Shown: piece by piece, positions 34,401 to 46,100 of the stretch
Numbering within the stretch: position 1 is the stretch's first letter
How the letters are laid out: the number at the start of each line of letters is the position of its first letter
NCBI RefSeq assembly: GCF_020520425.1
Contig: NC_079490.1
Coordinates: 124,950,715-125,014,714, forward strand
Source of the DNA: Spinacia oleracea
Taxonomy: Eukaryota; Streptophyta; Magnoliopsida; Caryophyllales; Amaranthaceae
Direction of reading: 5' to 3'
DNA length: 64,000 bases
Position numbers and translations under genes: made by a program
Notes under the pieces: model-generated
The model's input: the letters and a program-made list of their open reading frames with translations, nothing else
Database searches by the model: none
Told to the model about the DNA's origin: nothing

Positions 34401-37400
34401 AAACTCGCCTGAGAAAGAGAATAAAGAAATTGTCAAGGACGACATATTGAATCGGTTCCTGAAACAGTAAAAAGTTCCCTCAAAAGGGTGAGCAATCATT
34501 ATATAAAATTGTTTTGGTGGAACATTGGGTAGTATCCATAAGCCAGATATACAAGATCCTTAAGCCCCATAACTTATCATCTTTTAAAACAGAATAATGT
34601 ATTGGGAGATAAGAACACACAAGCCAGATATACAAGTTGGAAAGGTCTTACTAAGATTCTTGAGTTTTATTGTGCAAAGTTGCAAGGGAATTAAACTTGA
34701 GATTCCTACAGTTTTGGCCACAGATGGAGCTTGTCAAACATCTAACAAGATCAGAGAAATACTAATGATCTAATATGCAGGAAAAGACAGATTGCAAAGA
34801 AAGGAAAGGGCGGGACTTTCACGAACTATTTCAGCAACCTCATTGGTAAGATAATGCAACTAATTCCCATATCCCAAGGAATACGATTCACAAAATCAAT
34901 AATGGATCTTAATGAAGAAAAATATTTGTCAAGATATCCTTTTGCAAAACAGCATAGCATGCATAACTCTTGGGTTCGGGTTAGTTCGGTTCGGTCACTT
35001 TCAGGTTCGGGTTTACAAATGCTTGTTCAACACCAAGACCTTTCGGGTTCTGGTCGACCCAGCGGGTTTATAGATTTTAAAACGCGTATTACATTTTCAT
35101 TAATTTGGGTAATAAATATACAAAATATGTGCATAAATTAACAAATCTTAATAAACTAGTTTATATTTAGTTAAATTCAACCATAGAATGGTGGATAATT
35201 CAAATCATATTACACCCAACAATATTAACGTGTTTAATGCGCTTAAAATTCTTCGTAATCTCATTTTTTTACTATAAATACAACGATTTTTAATCGGTCG
35301 GGTCAAAATGGGTTCGGTCGGGTTTTGACCCATTACTTCGGGTTGTTCGGGTTCGGATAAAATCAGGTTATGGGTCACAAAATCTTGTTCAAGACCCAGT
35401 ATTTTCGGGTTGGTTTCGGGTCGGGTCTACTTAACATAGTAAAGATTAAAAATGACACTCAAGAACGCATAAGAGATGAGTCAATTTACAAAAAAAGGGA
35501 TGGGTTGTAGAACCTATATTCAGAAAAATAAGGATTGGTGACAAGGTGAGTACACAAATTACAGGACCTTCAGACCAAGGGAACAACACCAGGATACCTA
35601 ATGTCTCCTCCAAAAACATCTCGTTTTCCAGCATCAGGAAATAAAATGGGATTCTGGAGCTCAAAGGATAGCTTAGACTAATGTTGGCATCCATAATCCA
35701 GATCTCCATCAACTTTTAAGTTCCAGCTAACGATTTTACGAACAAGTAAGCATAATTCTACTCTGGGAGAAACCCTTTCTTGTCCTTCATGCCTTCTTCC
35801 TTCTCTTCTATCATAAATTATTTCAATCCATAAAAGCTACTGAACAGGACTTTATATCTCCTTATCATTTCTGTTCTAGCCAAGATCCTTCAAACATTTC
35901 AGTTTTGGGAAACCATACCTGCCCAAAACTCAACAATGGACATCGAGTTGAGGTGAGGGGAATTTTTCACCACTTTACCTCTTACGGACCTAGACGCCTG
36001 TACCTCCCACCCTCCTTAGAGCACCAGTTTCTCTTACAAAAGCCCAAACTTCCCTTTCTGCAGCCCAAAGGATTTAAGGTAAAAGCAATCTTCTATACTT
36101 CTCATGGCCAAAACTATACAGAAGCCCAAACCTCCCTGCCTCCAACTCCAAGGAAGTAATGCAGGCCGAAAAGGAGGTGGGTAAAGCAGCAGAGAAACAG
36201 CATTCACACACCTAAGGGAGAAAGGATACAAAAGGTCTTGCGCGCACAAGGTGTACAATAAACTTATTGTACACCAAGATAACTTTTATGCAGTTTTTTG
36301 TAACTTTAACCTACTTTTTTGTAACTTTACTCCGTACATTATAAAAATAAAAAGTTGATAGATAAACATTTGGAAAAATTGATACTGACAGTCCCAACTA
36401 TGGTCACTTCACTTTTAAAGGTCCCAACTTTTGATTATTCTAGAGTGGTCTCAACTTTAAGGTGTGTTTTCCCAGAATGGTCCTTTAGTTTATTAAACTG
36501 TTAATTAAGTTGATTTAAGCATATCATACTATTCTATTTACTTCATTTAATTAAAAAATATGGTTATTGCACGAGAGATATGAGTCTTAATTAAGTTATT
36601 TAGCACTTAATTTTAATTAAGGGACCATTTTTGGAAAGGACTCTCTATAGTTGGGACCACTATGAGATAATCAAAAGTTGAGACCTTTTAAAGTAAATCG
36701 GCCATAGTTGGGACTGATAATATCAATTTTTCCTAAACATTTTAAAGGGTTAAATGATTAATTTATACATATTAGTGATTTTGAAGAAATAATTTTTATT
36801 CAAATGAACAAATTTATCATTAAAAATAGATAACTTTTACATATATAAATGTAACTTTTAAGCATTTTGAGTCAATTTTTACTCCGGTGTACAATATTTA
36901 TTGTACACCACTTATAAATAAGAATTTGTGGAAACGATAAAATAAGAATAAAGGGATTGGGCATCCACGTTATTTGTAATTTCTAATTTGTTTGCACTGG
37001 TGGTGGATTGATATTGTTAGTTGATTTTGGTCAATTATTTGAAAAGCAATTAGTGACTTTACTAATTAATTTTACATATCGCTTTTAATTTATAATATTC
37101 AGCATATAATGATATACACGACACAATATATTCTTTTAGGTTTGATCACATTACCGAGGCTTTAATTCCATTTAGGTGAATATTTAAAAATATCCATGTC
37201 GCATTAGCCGCAATTCGTTCCATTACATCCATTACAAGCCTATTCTGCGACACTGCAACCGCTTCTGTGATTTTATTCTCCGTGATTCAAATGGCTACAG
37301 AAAAGTTAGAAGAGGTCTAGAAACTCTTGTATATCACCTTTTAGCATATGTACAAGTGAAAGTGTGAAACATAAGAACAAATACTTTAGCGATCCTTTTT

Positions 37401-40400
37401 GCTGAACAAAATCCGAAATCCTACAGATTAGTTGATCTCATCTCACATATTATCTGAAAAGCTCTTCCTAAAGACCACCCAACTCAGCACCTAGAGCTAC
37501 GCAAGGACATATTTTCTTCAATCTCTCTGCAATTGTAGGGGTAAGGTTGCGTACGTCCGACGGCCCCCGTACCCCGCTTGTTGCGGGAGCCTCTTTGAAG
37601 GCAATGGGGTAATGATAATGAAATGAATGATGTTGTATACAGCAATGTTTTTAACTTCAATTAGTATATCTAATTTGTGTTGTTTGAGCAAAACATTATT
37701 TGGTTGCACTTGATTGTTACTCCATGATGTTCATCAATTAAACAAAATGGCCTCCCAAGGGAGTCGTCGGTCATCACGGACCTTAGAACTAATTAATAAT
37801 TAGATTACAGAAAGCAACAAAGAAAAGAAAGATAATGGCCGCAAAATAACAAAATTACTTTTATACTACCAATAAAAGCTCCCACCTGGTTCAGCAAGTC
37901 TTGCCCCTGCATCTAAACAAGCTCTTAGCACACGACGAAGACATACTTCACTACCATGGCACTGGAGCTCAATCACATCCTCACGAGTGTAAGATCTTGG
38001 AGCCATCATAGGAACCACTAAAACCTAACAACAATCTTAAGATTGGCATGTTTTCTTGGATATGACAGATAAGTGAGCACGCTAAAACTACACAATATAA
38101 AGTATTATAGACTTAAAAAAAACTCTGTAGATGCGAGAGTGCAGAAACAACTTCACGCATAATTTCACAAAGAAAAAAGGTCTCAACCCCTCCAAATATT
38201 AGAAAATAATGACCCCTCATAATATTTTGTTATATGAAAATGGGGAAAAAATGAAAAAGAAGTAAAGAAGGAATTGTTACGTGCATGTAAATAATGTCCC
38301 AACCCCCCTAAATATTAGAAAATTGCATGATATACAAATAAAGCCAACAAATATGGGGTATTTCTATCCTTTCACCATATGTTAGATAACAATGGCATAT
38401 GGGAAACCTAATCATCAATATACTACTTAAAGTGACAGCTTTTTTTCGCACAACTTAAAATTATACATATGACTATTGCAACCGGTTCTCTCTTATCTTT
38501 GTCCTCAATCCTCATTGTCTGCAACTCAAACTTTCCTCATAAAATCTTGAATCCTAATTTATCCCACGTGGTGTTCTCACGCATCCATCTCAGATTCTCA
38601 ACATATGCATGTCTACTACACGGTATACACCCTTCTTCTTAACATGATTTTCCCCAAATTCCCATCATTCTAACCCTAGCCTATTCATCCATTAAATTTT
38701 CCTTTAACATTAGAGGCACACTACAATTGCAAATAGTCCAATTGCTACGCTCGTTCTACATTTGAACAACCCAAACTTAATCATGTAGTTTATTTTTCGA
38801 TCAATAAGTAAGAAAAATTGTATAAACCACCAACTAAACTTTACAAAAGTACAACTAAGATCTAAGGAGGGGCTTACCTTCTATGAAGGGTCTCCCACAC
38901 CAAAGACCTATACGAACAACAGAGCATACGCTTATAACTACACATTGAGCTACCTAACCACATTTTGACATTATTGCAATTTTTTGGGAAAATTACCTAA
39001 AATCTCAAGCAAACATCATGCCTAATTCTGCTAACCCTCTTTGGTGGAGTATCATACACCGATTCCAAACTACATTGTTACGTTGCTCCCAACTGTTATA
39101 CAAAAGAGCCACCACAGCGACCTACAAGACCAACTTCTCAAATGTCCCCACTTTAGCCTTTAGGAACCACTTGTTACATTTTCCTAAGTCTAAGAAGTTT
39201 ACTTCCAACTTGAACCACCCCTTCCCGATCACATAGCATCTCCTACTATATCTACACTGAAGAACAAATGTGCTAAGGATTCTGGTGCTTCCTCACACAA
39301 GGAGCAAGCCCCATGGTTTGTGATTTGGGACTTAACCAACTGTTGCCGTGTTCTCAATTTCCCTAACATTATCTTCTAACAAATAAAACTAGCTTAGGAA
39401 TACAAAGCCTATTCCAGACCCATGTAGACCAATCAACTCTCACATGAGAGTGTAAAACGCCAATGGTACCCACTTGAGATGGAGTACCCTGTTGTGAATT
39501 AGAAGTGTTCAAACTAATTTGTGATAACAACCATTAACAAAATTGAGAAATAAACAAGAAAACCAAGCAACGAAAACAAGAAAGTTTACCGTGGGAAACC
39601 CGAGCACCGGAAGGAAAACCCACCAATCCACTAGAAATTATGATGAAGACTTACAAAGAGATTATCAAGCTAAGCAAGCTTCACCTCACAACTCTCCCTC
39701 ACTTAAACATTAAGTGTATGAGCTTTTAATGAGGAGTTTCTCTCTCTTAAATCTACAACTCTCTCTCTAAAATAAGCATACTATGAGTATATATATAGTG
39801 CTAGGGTATACTAGAAAATCCAAGGGTTCTAAACAAGCTACATCCCTTGATCAAAACATAAAGAGAGGAACCTAGTAAGAGCCGACGTGAAAACCAGCAG
39901 GCCGGCTGGCCACCCGTTTGATCACGAAAGGAAGAAGAAATTCGCAACAGCAACGCCCGCTGGAAACCAAGAGGCCCCGCTGGATTTTCCTACGTAACCT
40001 TTCTTCCACCTTCCAAGCCTCTCCTTATGCCTCCTTAGTTTATTGCCCATCAAACCCATCTCCACACTACATCAAACCCCAACATACCCCTTGCCACCCC
40101 CAACAACCCAACTATTACTAGAATATCCTGCTTTTATAGCATCTTTTTCCTAACATATTTGCCTCCGGCCCTACCCTGCAAGCCTAATCATGTACTTACA
40201 GGTCAATTATCATCATTTATTTGGAAATTCGATCCACAATAATAAAACGTTCACCTAGAGGTAACTCATTACCATTTGATATCTCTACTTCCTCATTTAG
40301 CTCTCTCCTAATCATTGTTACCTGATTCGCAAGTATTAGATTGGGTAAAGGTTTGCAATGCGCTACTTAATTTGTTAAATTAGACCAAAATTGTACCATT

Positions 40401-43029
40401 TTCATGTTATATTCGCCTTATCGGTTCGATGTTCGTAGGGTGATTAGAGAATTAGGTAGCATTGCTCCTAATACTAAAATAGCACTCCATGTACTCAGTT
40501 TTGCTCCAACTTAACCTAAACTTTCAAAATACTAAAATGTGTTCCCGTGCGTTAACCTTGGTTCTAGTCTCATACACTAATACAACATCTTTCGCAAATA
40601 AAAAATACCTTGGTATCACATCTTTGATAGAATGTATTACTTAATCCTACAATAGACACGGGCTACACGAGCTACACCGCTACAAAAAGTGACACTATTG
40701 CAGAAGGGAAAGAACTTAATGCATAGCGTTTGTGTAGTACAATTGTAATAAGAAAACCCTTAGTTACCTCTCCACTAATCTAGACAATTATTTGATTTCA
40801 TGTCTCAATAAAATCCTTATTTGCTTGATTTTATGTCTCGATACCCTCTTTCACTAACATTTCTAGACTTTTACTCATTAAACACACAAACAAATGAAAA
40901 GTAGTATATTCCACAATTTTATTTTTCTATAGTCTACCGTAATTTTACTTTTCGATGGATTTTCAAATTACAATGACTCCCAACTCAATATTTAAGCCTA
41001 CTTCCAGAAAATTTTCCACAAAACTCAAATCGAAATTAAACAGCACACATTTGCTAATTGGTAGGTCTACAAAAGTCTCTAAAATCCTAACTAAGATTTT
41101 TATGTTAGATATGAAAACCAAACTACCAATCACGAGCGGACCTATATAGGTCCACAGGGACCCCATTATTTTGAAAAAAACTGTAACGTTGATATTGGGG
41201 TAATTAATTGCACTTGAAATAGTTAACTTATGTGTAATTAACTTATATTAATGACAATGAAATATACTTGTAGTGTAGCATAATGGTTGCTTGAATACTA
41301 TGCTACATAGGTAGTCAGGGTTCGAATCCTCTTAAACGGAGGTTAAATATGATTTTTTTCCCGCTTCTTTTTGTCTCTTACTTGTCCTTCGTTGATCATC
41401 TAAATTCTTCATGTTTTTTTTTTTCCTTTTCCATCACCGCCTTTTTTTCTTCTATAATGGTTTATGATTTTTCTTTTACAAAAACACAAAACAAAAATAG
41501 TAATGTTATTTTTTCTTCAAAAAGATTTTGTAATTTTCACAAGATATACTTCTAGTAATGTATTTTTATACTCCAATTTTATAGACTTATAATTCCATGT
41601 TTCTTAGACTTAGAGGCTTAATTTTTTTCCTTCGTATATAATAGCATAATGCCCCATAAGCGTTAAGAATGATGTTCCTTTTTTTTATTAGTGTCTTTGT
41701 GTGCTATTTGTTCAGTGGCAATTATTGTAATAAAGTAAATCTCCTTCAAAGTATGAAAATCTTGCTTTTTCCATTTTAAATTGAAATCGCGCCAAGTTAT
41801 TGTTGCAATTTGGACTAGGGATTGAGTTTTATTGTTATAAAAATCAAAAATTATAATTCATAAATCCTCCACATATTTTATTATGTCATTTTTAATGTTT
41901 TGAGTACTTACCTAACTTTAACCCTCTATAAAGAGCAAATATGAGAAATTAGAAAGCAAATCATTAATTTTTCTTTTAACCCCCATTTGTAAATTCCTGG
42001 ATCGACCTATGTAAACCACTTACTTTTTAATAATTTACTTAAATTATTGAAAAGTAAATTCCTGGATCGGCCTCTGCTACCAATGACTATGTAAACCACC
42101 TACTTTTCAATAATTTTCTTCAATAAACATCCAAACAATAAAAAGTAGTAACTTGTCTATAGTTTTCCTTCATCCTATGTTTCCACAGTTTCCACACTAA
42201 AATGATTTCAAAACACAATGTAATCCTAAAACAATCACATAACAACAACAACAACAACAACAACAAAGCCTTAGTCCCAAAATATTTTGGGGTCGGCTAA
42301 CATGAATCGTCGTAGGGGATCGTTATTGTCACCAATCAAACCAGAAAGGAGTGGGAAGTTAAAAATATAAACAAGGAGAAAGTGGAATTAATGAAAGTAA
42401 GATAAAGAGGAAAATATATAACAAAAGAAAAAAATTATTAAATTTACTACCTCATCAACAACATTGCCAAGATGATCCAAAACCACACCATACTCAACAA
42501 CGTGGCTTGTAGGCCGCCACAAACAACATCCACCTTCTTCCTTCTTCTTCGCTTCTCTCATTGGCCGAAACACCTTACGAGAAATCTCCACCGACGAAGG
42601 CCCCGATAACCTGACAATACCGACCGCAGCAGAAGGACCACCCAAAGAAGTAACAATGGCAGCAATTGTACTAGAGGCTGACATCTGGGTATTCTCAATT
42701 GACCCAGAAAACCGTTCATCTTGCTTCAAAATCAGCAAATCCCCTGCAAAAATTTACACAAAATGAGCTCAGAATGCAATAAAATTGAGGAAAATGCAAC
42801 AACAAAAAAAAAGGAGATTAAAAGGGGTACCTTTTGAATGAGGAAATTGGGAATTAAGAGCATGAAGGTTTGAGGAGGGTTTAGAGCAGATGGGTCCGCA
42901 GAGAAGAGTAAGTGTGGAAGAAGAGGGTTTTGGAAGAAGAGATAGAAATGGTGGTTGTGCAGGAAACCAAGTATGGTGGATGATGATGTTGAGTAGAGAG
43001 CGAAAGGATGAGGAGGGGAGATGTGCCAT
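25229..43029 (-). CDS. mnmE: MnmE/TrmE-type tRNA modification GTPase, organelle-targeted, 10 exons, 563 aa
   Basis: With a GidA/MnmG partner, MnmE proteins install the 5-carboxymethylaminomethyl-type group on wobble uridine 34 of tRNAs. Plant copies act in organelles. Exons in transcript order: 43029-42831, 42743-42451, 38024-37886, 34408-34287, 34200-33997, 33322-33263, 30390-30252, 29495-29377, 29192-28971, 25423-25229; 1692 nt in frame. Residues 1-66 are Ser/Leu-rich and lack acidic residues, like a transit peptide. The folate-binding N-domain follows ([57 protein letters not shown]). G-domain motifs are G1 GRPNVGKSS (324-332), G2 GTTRD (350-354), G3 DTAG (371-374) and G4 NKID (438-441). 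The protein ends in CIGK (560-563), whose Cys is invariant in MnmE. ATG 43029 is the first in frame. Intron 4 has a GC donor. Introns are swollen by transposons. Confidence 0.95.
25454..25491. repeat. (TA)n microsatellite in mnmE intron 9
   Basis: About 18 TA units lie just downstream (transcript-wise upstream) of the last exon. Confidence 0.95.
25778..27221. mobile_element. non-autonomous transposon with long imperfect inverted repeats in mnmE intron 9
   Basis: The left part (GCAGAGGGTAAAGGGAATGG ... CCCTTTGATT ... TTGTTTGG) is mirrored by the right part near 27120-27221. Inside, a second inverted pair (26033-26108 and 26826-26900) shares the GAGGTTTTAA and GTCGAATTTGAC motifs. A (CATTCC)n run lies at 26299-26327, and the 20-mer CCGCCTCTTCTCCTTCGCAG is duplicated near 25945 and 25973. 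The left boundary at GGGGCGTTTGGTTCGC looks like a hAT/Harbinger-type end. Exact ends and target duplication are not resolved. Confidence 0.45.
27709..28039. mobile_element. Tourist-like MITE in mnmE intron 9
   Basis: The left end AGCCCTGTTTGG and the inverted right end CCAAACATCCCC are flanked by TTA on both sides (27706-27708 and 28040-28042). TTA target duplications and GTTTGG-type ends fit PIF/Harbinger-derived Tourist MITEs. Length is about 331 bp with no ORF. Confidence 0.6.
28043..28970. other. mnmE intron 9 remainder, nothing recognised
   Basis: Unremarkable AT-rich intron sequence between the Tourist-like MITE and exon 9. A short duplicated CACACACGTGATAAAACA occurs near 28415-28450. 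Confidence 0.4.
30870..31985. mobile_element. candidate Mutator-like element in mnmE intron 6
   Basis: About 90 bp at the left (CCCTTAATAATTGC ... TCTAATAATCTAAACTTTAGA) recur inverted at the right (31910-31985, with GGATTATTAGATAATAATCC and ATTAAGGGG). The interior from 31400 to 31760 is distinctly richer in GC and reads open on the minus strand, but with Pro/His/Ser low complexity. This could be a captured exon piece, as in Pack-MULEs, or plain low-complexity sequence. The target duplication is not resolved. Confidence 0.35.
31995..32537. mobile_element. foldback Mutator-like MITE with 9-bp target duplication
   Basis: The target duplication TTATTTAAA lies at 31986-31994 and 32538-32546. 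The arms are long, about 240 bp each, and begin TTTTGGTATTTACTACC with inverted partner GGTAGTAAATACCAAAA. The element can fold into one long hairpin. It sits in mnmE intron 6. Confidence 0.88.
32547..33262. other. mnmE intron 6 remainder, nothing recognised
   Basis: AT-rich intron sequence with no identified repeat or exon. Confidence 0.4.
34970..35440. repeat. GGGTTCGG-rich degenerate transposon remnant in mnmE intron 3
   Basis: Both ends (34973-35060 and 35295-35430) are dense in GGGTTCGG, TTCGGGT and TCGGGTC motifs around an AT-rich centre. Such G-rich subterminal repeats are common in small non-autonomous hAT-like plant elements. No clean target duplication was found. Confidence 0.4.
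36249..36903. mobile_element. MITE with palindromic ends, carrying a nested MITE
   Basis: The left end reads GGTGTACAATAAACTTATTG and the right end is its inverted counterpart around 36880-36903 (GGTGTACAATATTTATTGTA). Both are followed inward by AACTTTTA...GCA-type sequence. A second element (36372-36733) interrupts it. The flanking duplication is unclear. Confidence 0.55.
36372..36733. mobile_element. Mutator-like MITE nested in another MITE
   Basis: The target duplication TAAACATTT lies at 36363-36371 and 36734-36742. The termini GGAAAAATTGATA and TATCAATTTTTCC are exact inverses, continuing into about 70 bp of inverted repeat with CAGTCCCAACTATGG. Length 362 bp, no ORF. Confidence 0.85.
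37530..37625. repeat. SINE-like 3' segment in mnmE intron 3
   Basis: GGGGTAAGGTTGCGTACGTC, followed by a short inverted CCCCGCTTGTTGCGGG and GGTAATGATAATG, resembles the conserved 3' part of widespread plant SINEs (Au-like, from memory). The 5' tRNA-like part is not seen. Confidence 0.4.
38990..39489 (-). pseudogene. LINE remnant: zinc-binding end of a reverse transcriptase protein
   Basis: The minus frame reads [18 protein letters not shown] then [17 protein letters not shown], with [13 protein letters not shown] just upstream. This is the zf-RVT pattern (C-x2-C ... HLFF) found near the C-terminus of plant LINE ORF2 proteins. Stops and shifts are frequent. It lies in mnmE intron 2 and is cut by the solo LTR next to it. 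It is a different sequence from the LINE at 47744-53927. Confidence 0.65.
39490..40155 (-). repeat. solo LTR, probably Ty1/copia type
   Basis: On the minus strand it begins TGTTAGGAAAAAG and ends CTAATTCACAACA, a TG...CA unit of 666 bp. It has a TATATATA promoter-like stretch near 39790-39805 and a GGTGGGTTTTCC...GTGGGAAAC-type region typical of copia LTRs. No second LTR or pol is present. The 5-bp flanks (TACCC and TATTT) do not match, so it may derive from recombination between elements or be eroded. Confidence 0.6.
40156..41122. other. mnmE intron 2, nothing recognised
   Basis: AT-rich sequence with short meaningless ORFs and no supported repeat boundary. Confidence 0.4.
41131..42076. mobile_element. 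non-autonomous hAT-like element with internal tRNA-like segment
   Basis: The 8-bp duplication CTACCAAT lies at 41123-41130 and 42077-42084. The ends CACGAGCGGACC and, inverted, CAGAGGCCGATCC match the CAGAGGCGGA-type termini of small hAT elements. At 41277-41345 an inner segment has TAGCATAATGGTTGC (box A-like) and GGGTTCGAATCC (perfect box B), as in tRNA genes or tRNA-derived SINEs. It does not fold into a proper acceptor stem, so I do not call a tRNA. The right end is partly duplicated (near 41995 and 42057). Confidence 0.55.
42241..42345. repeat. (CAA)n plus conserved SINE-like tail in mnmE intron 2
   Basis: ACAACAACA... is followed by AGCCTTAGTCCCAAAATA and GGGGTCGGCTAACATGAATC. I recognise this as an interspersed motif found in many angiosperm introns and SINE tails. 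No 5' part or target duplication was found. Confidence 0.4.
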
Positions 43030-43149
43030 TTTTTCTTCGGCCTTTTGGTGTAGCGGGAAAGATGGACTGCAAATGTTTCCCGAGTAACCGGATTGATATG
43101 GCTTCAATTCATTAAAGGGTTCTCAGAAACCAATTGAGGTTGGCATGAA

Positions 43150-46100
43150 TAGGGATGGAAATGGATGGGATTTGGGTCGGGTGGAGCATCACCCGCATCC
43201 ATCCGCTCCACCCGATCCATCCATCACCCGGCTTGCCTATCACCCGGATTCCATCCATCCATCACCCACGGGTGAATCGGGTGGATCGGGTGAATTTCGG
43301 GTGAAAATACGATAAATTTCTTGTATAAAAATACCAACTAATACGAAAAAAAATATTACTCCGTACTAAAATACTTTCAACGTTTAGTTCCATGACATGA
43401 GAACTTTCCACTGTTCGGAAAAATTACAAACATTAAGCGTACACCACTTGACTTTAATAAATTTCCAAATAAAAGAAGAGTTCAACAATAAAATTAAAAC
43501 AACAAAGTCTGTACTCTGTAGCTAACAGCAGGTACAAAATAAAGATCATTGGCACAACAAGTCAGCAACAACATCAAGCAGCAGTAGGTTAATTAGCAGC
43601 AGATCAGCATCAACTCAACACCATCTTCCAGCATGCAAGCTTCCAAACCATCTTACATTACATGGCATTAAAGTAATCTTCATCTCCCTATAAAATAAAT
43701 GATTAAGGTATGAATATACACTTCTTTAAATGTTACCATCACGTACATAGTTAAATATTTAATGAACTTACCGAGTCATCAAGATCAAGCACATCGCTTC
43801 CATACCCACCACTTGTTTCACATTCCATAGGGTCATCGTCTTCTAAAATTGTAGCACAAGATTGAGCATTGTCGAATGAAGTACCTATTTAAAGTAGAAA
43901 ATATATCAAATGAAAAATAAACTACGAGTATACAAATAAAATATAAGTAGTAGTGTTATGTTACCTGAATAATCTCCGATTATCCAATTTTGCAGGCACA
44001 TTAAAGCTTCCACGGTGTTTTGAGCAAGTCTAGAACGAGAAGGGCTAACAACTCTACCTCCCATACTAAATGCACTTTCGGATGCAACTGTGGATGCCGG
44101 AATTGCTAGTATACCTTAGCAATTCTTTGCAATGTTGGATACTTGAGCTCAATGTTCCAATACTTGAGAATATCAAAATTGCCATTCTCCGGCAAGGCAT
44201 CTTCCTCTAAGTAATGGTCTAACTCAGACTTTACATTCACCTTTCTCTTTTTGGTTTTCTTCACTCTACTCCACTTATCACCACCACCATCATCACCAAC
44301 ACTATTACTATCTAAACAAGATGCAGAACGTTTTCCAAGCACACTACTTTCAGATGGAGTGGACGAATATGCTTCATTTGAGAAAACTTTATCTTGATAT
44401 TCATATAAGAGTTCATATAAAGTGTTTTTGACCCTCTCAATTTCCATATCAGAATCAATACCATAAATCTCACTGAAATAAAATTCCACACATTCCAACT
44501 TGTTCCTAGGATCCAAAATGGTAGCAATAGCTAAAACCTCATTGATGGTGCTCCAATACTTATCAAACTTTTCAATCATTTTTTTTGCCATGTCCCTGAT
44601 AACTAGGGTTTCACATTGCAACCATGAAGTAAGAGCAAGTTTGATTTCACACACTTGGCGAAAGAATAAATTAGAAGTTGGATACTTTCTACCAGAAAAC
44701 AACTCAGTCAATTTGTGAAACCTTTTCAACTTTTCACACACTAGGGCTGTAAATTCCCAATCTTGTTGGGTTGGAAGTGTGAATTTCAAACGAGGGCTTT
44801 GACGCTTAATACTTGCAAACACATCTTTATATGGTAACACAGTTTGAAGCATTAGAAAAGTTGAGTTCCATCTAGTTTTACAATCAAGAACAAGCTTTCT
44901 AACTTCTTCACTTTTCATAGACTTCACTTTATTTTCAAAAGTTTCAATTCTTTTAGGAGTTACAACCCAAAAAGCCACACAATCACGAACCCTCTCAATA
45001 CCTCCACCAATCACATCCAATCCATCTTGCACAACTAAATTAAGAATATGCGCACTACATCTCATATGCAAAAATCTGCCCTTCAAAATCAATGATTCTT
45101 CACTAAACCTTGGTTTTAAAATATCCAACATAGCATCATTCGTAGTGCAATTATCAACAACCACAGATGAAATCTTTTCAGCAATATTGTACATATTAAG
45201 TGAATCCAATAAAACTTGAGCAAGTACGTCCTTTGTGTGTGGACAAGGAACATAAGTAAACCTATATTTCAATAAAGGACAAAAAAAAAATCACAAACCA
45301 GTAATAGAACAAGTAAATAAGCAACAAACTAAAATCTGGACAGCAAGGTTTTAGCACCAAAAGTATCAAAAACATTCACCCAAACATGTACAAAAACTAT
45401 TATAAGAAAGAATATAGTCATGTAAGAATTATTACCTCAAAGTTTTGTTGCGTAGTACCCAAAATTGGTCAATATAATGGGCAGTCACAACCATATAACC
45501 TTTCTTTTGATTCGAAGCAGTCCACATGTCTGTGGTGATGGCAATTTTTGACTCATTATTCTCCAACACCTTTTTCAAGCAATTTTTCTCACTTACGAAC
45601 ATCTTCAAGATATCTGATCTCAAAGTAGGACGAGATATGATCTTGAAGCTAGGATTCAAGCTACTCACGAATCTTCTAAAACCAAAATGTTCCACTATGG
45701 CCAATGGATACTCGTGAACAATCACCATATTAGCTAGCTCCTTCCTTGACACTTCTTGGCTAAAGTTTGTATTCTCCACACTACATGTCCCATCACTCCT
45801 CCGATTAACGCTCAATAATTTTTAGCGAATATCAACTTTCTGGTTTTTCTTAGTGCACCTTTTGGTTAAGTGATCATTAAGGTTAGAAGTCCCATTGGTG
45901 GTGTTAGCCGACATCAATTTGTTACAGTGAATGCACTTCGCCTTGAACTGATCATTTACCGTAATCCTTTCAAAATGATTCCACACAGGTGATGTAAGTT
46001 TTCTTCCTTTGCGAGAAGATGTAAGTTCACTTGGTTCTGGTTGTACCTCAGGTTCATTAGCTTCACCAAGACGAGAAGACGATTGTTGGCGAGAGCTATT

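Noticed and set aside
41277..41345. tRNA gene candidate with perfect box B
   Set aside because: No convincing acceptor, D or T stems. It fits a tRNA-like repeat segment better.
42890..43087. ORF antisense to mnmE exon 1
   Set aside because: Shadow of the Ser/Leu-rich transit peptide. No splice or start context.
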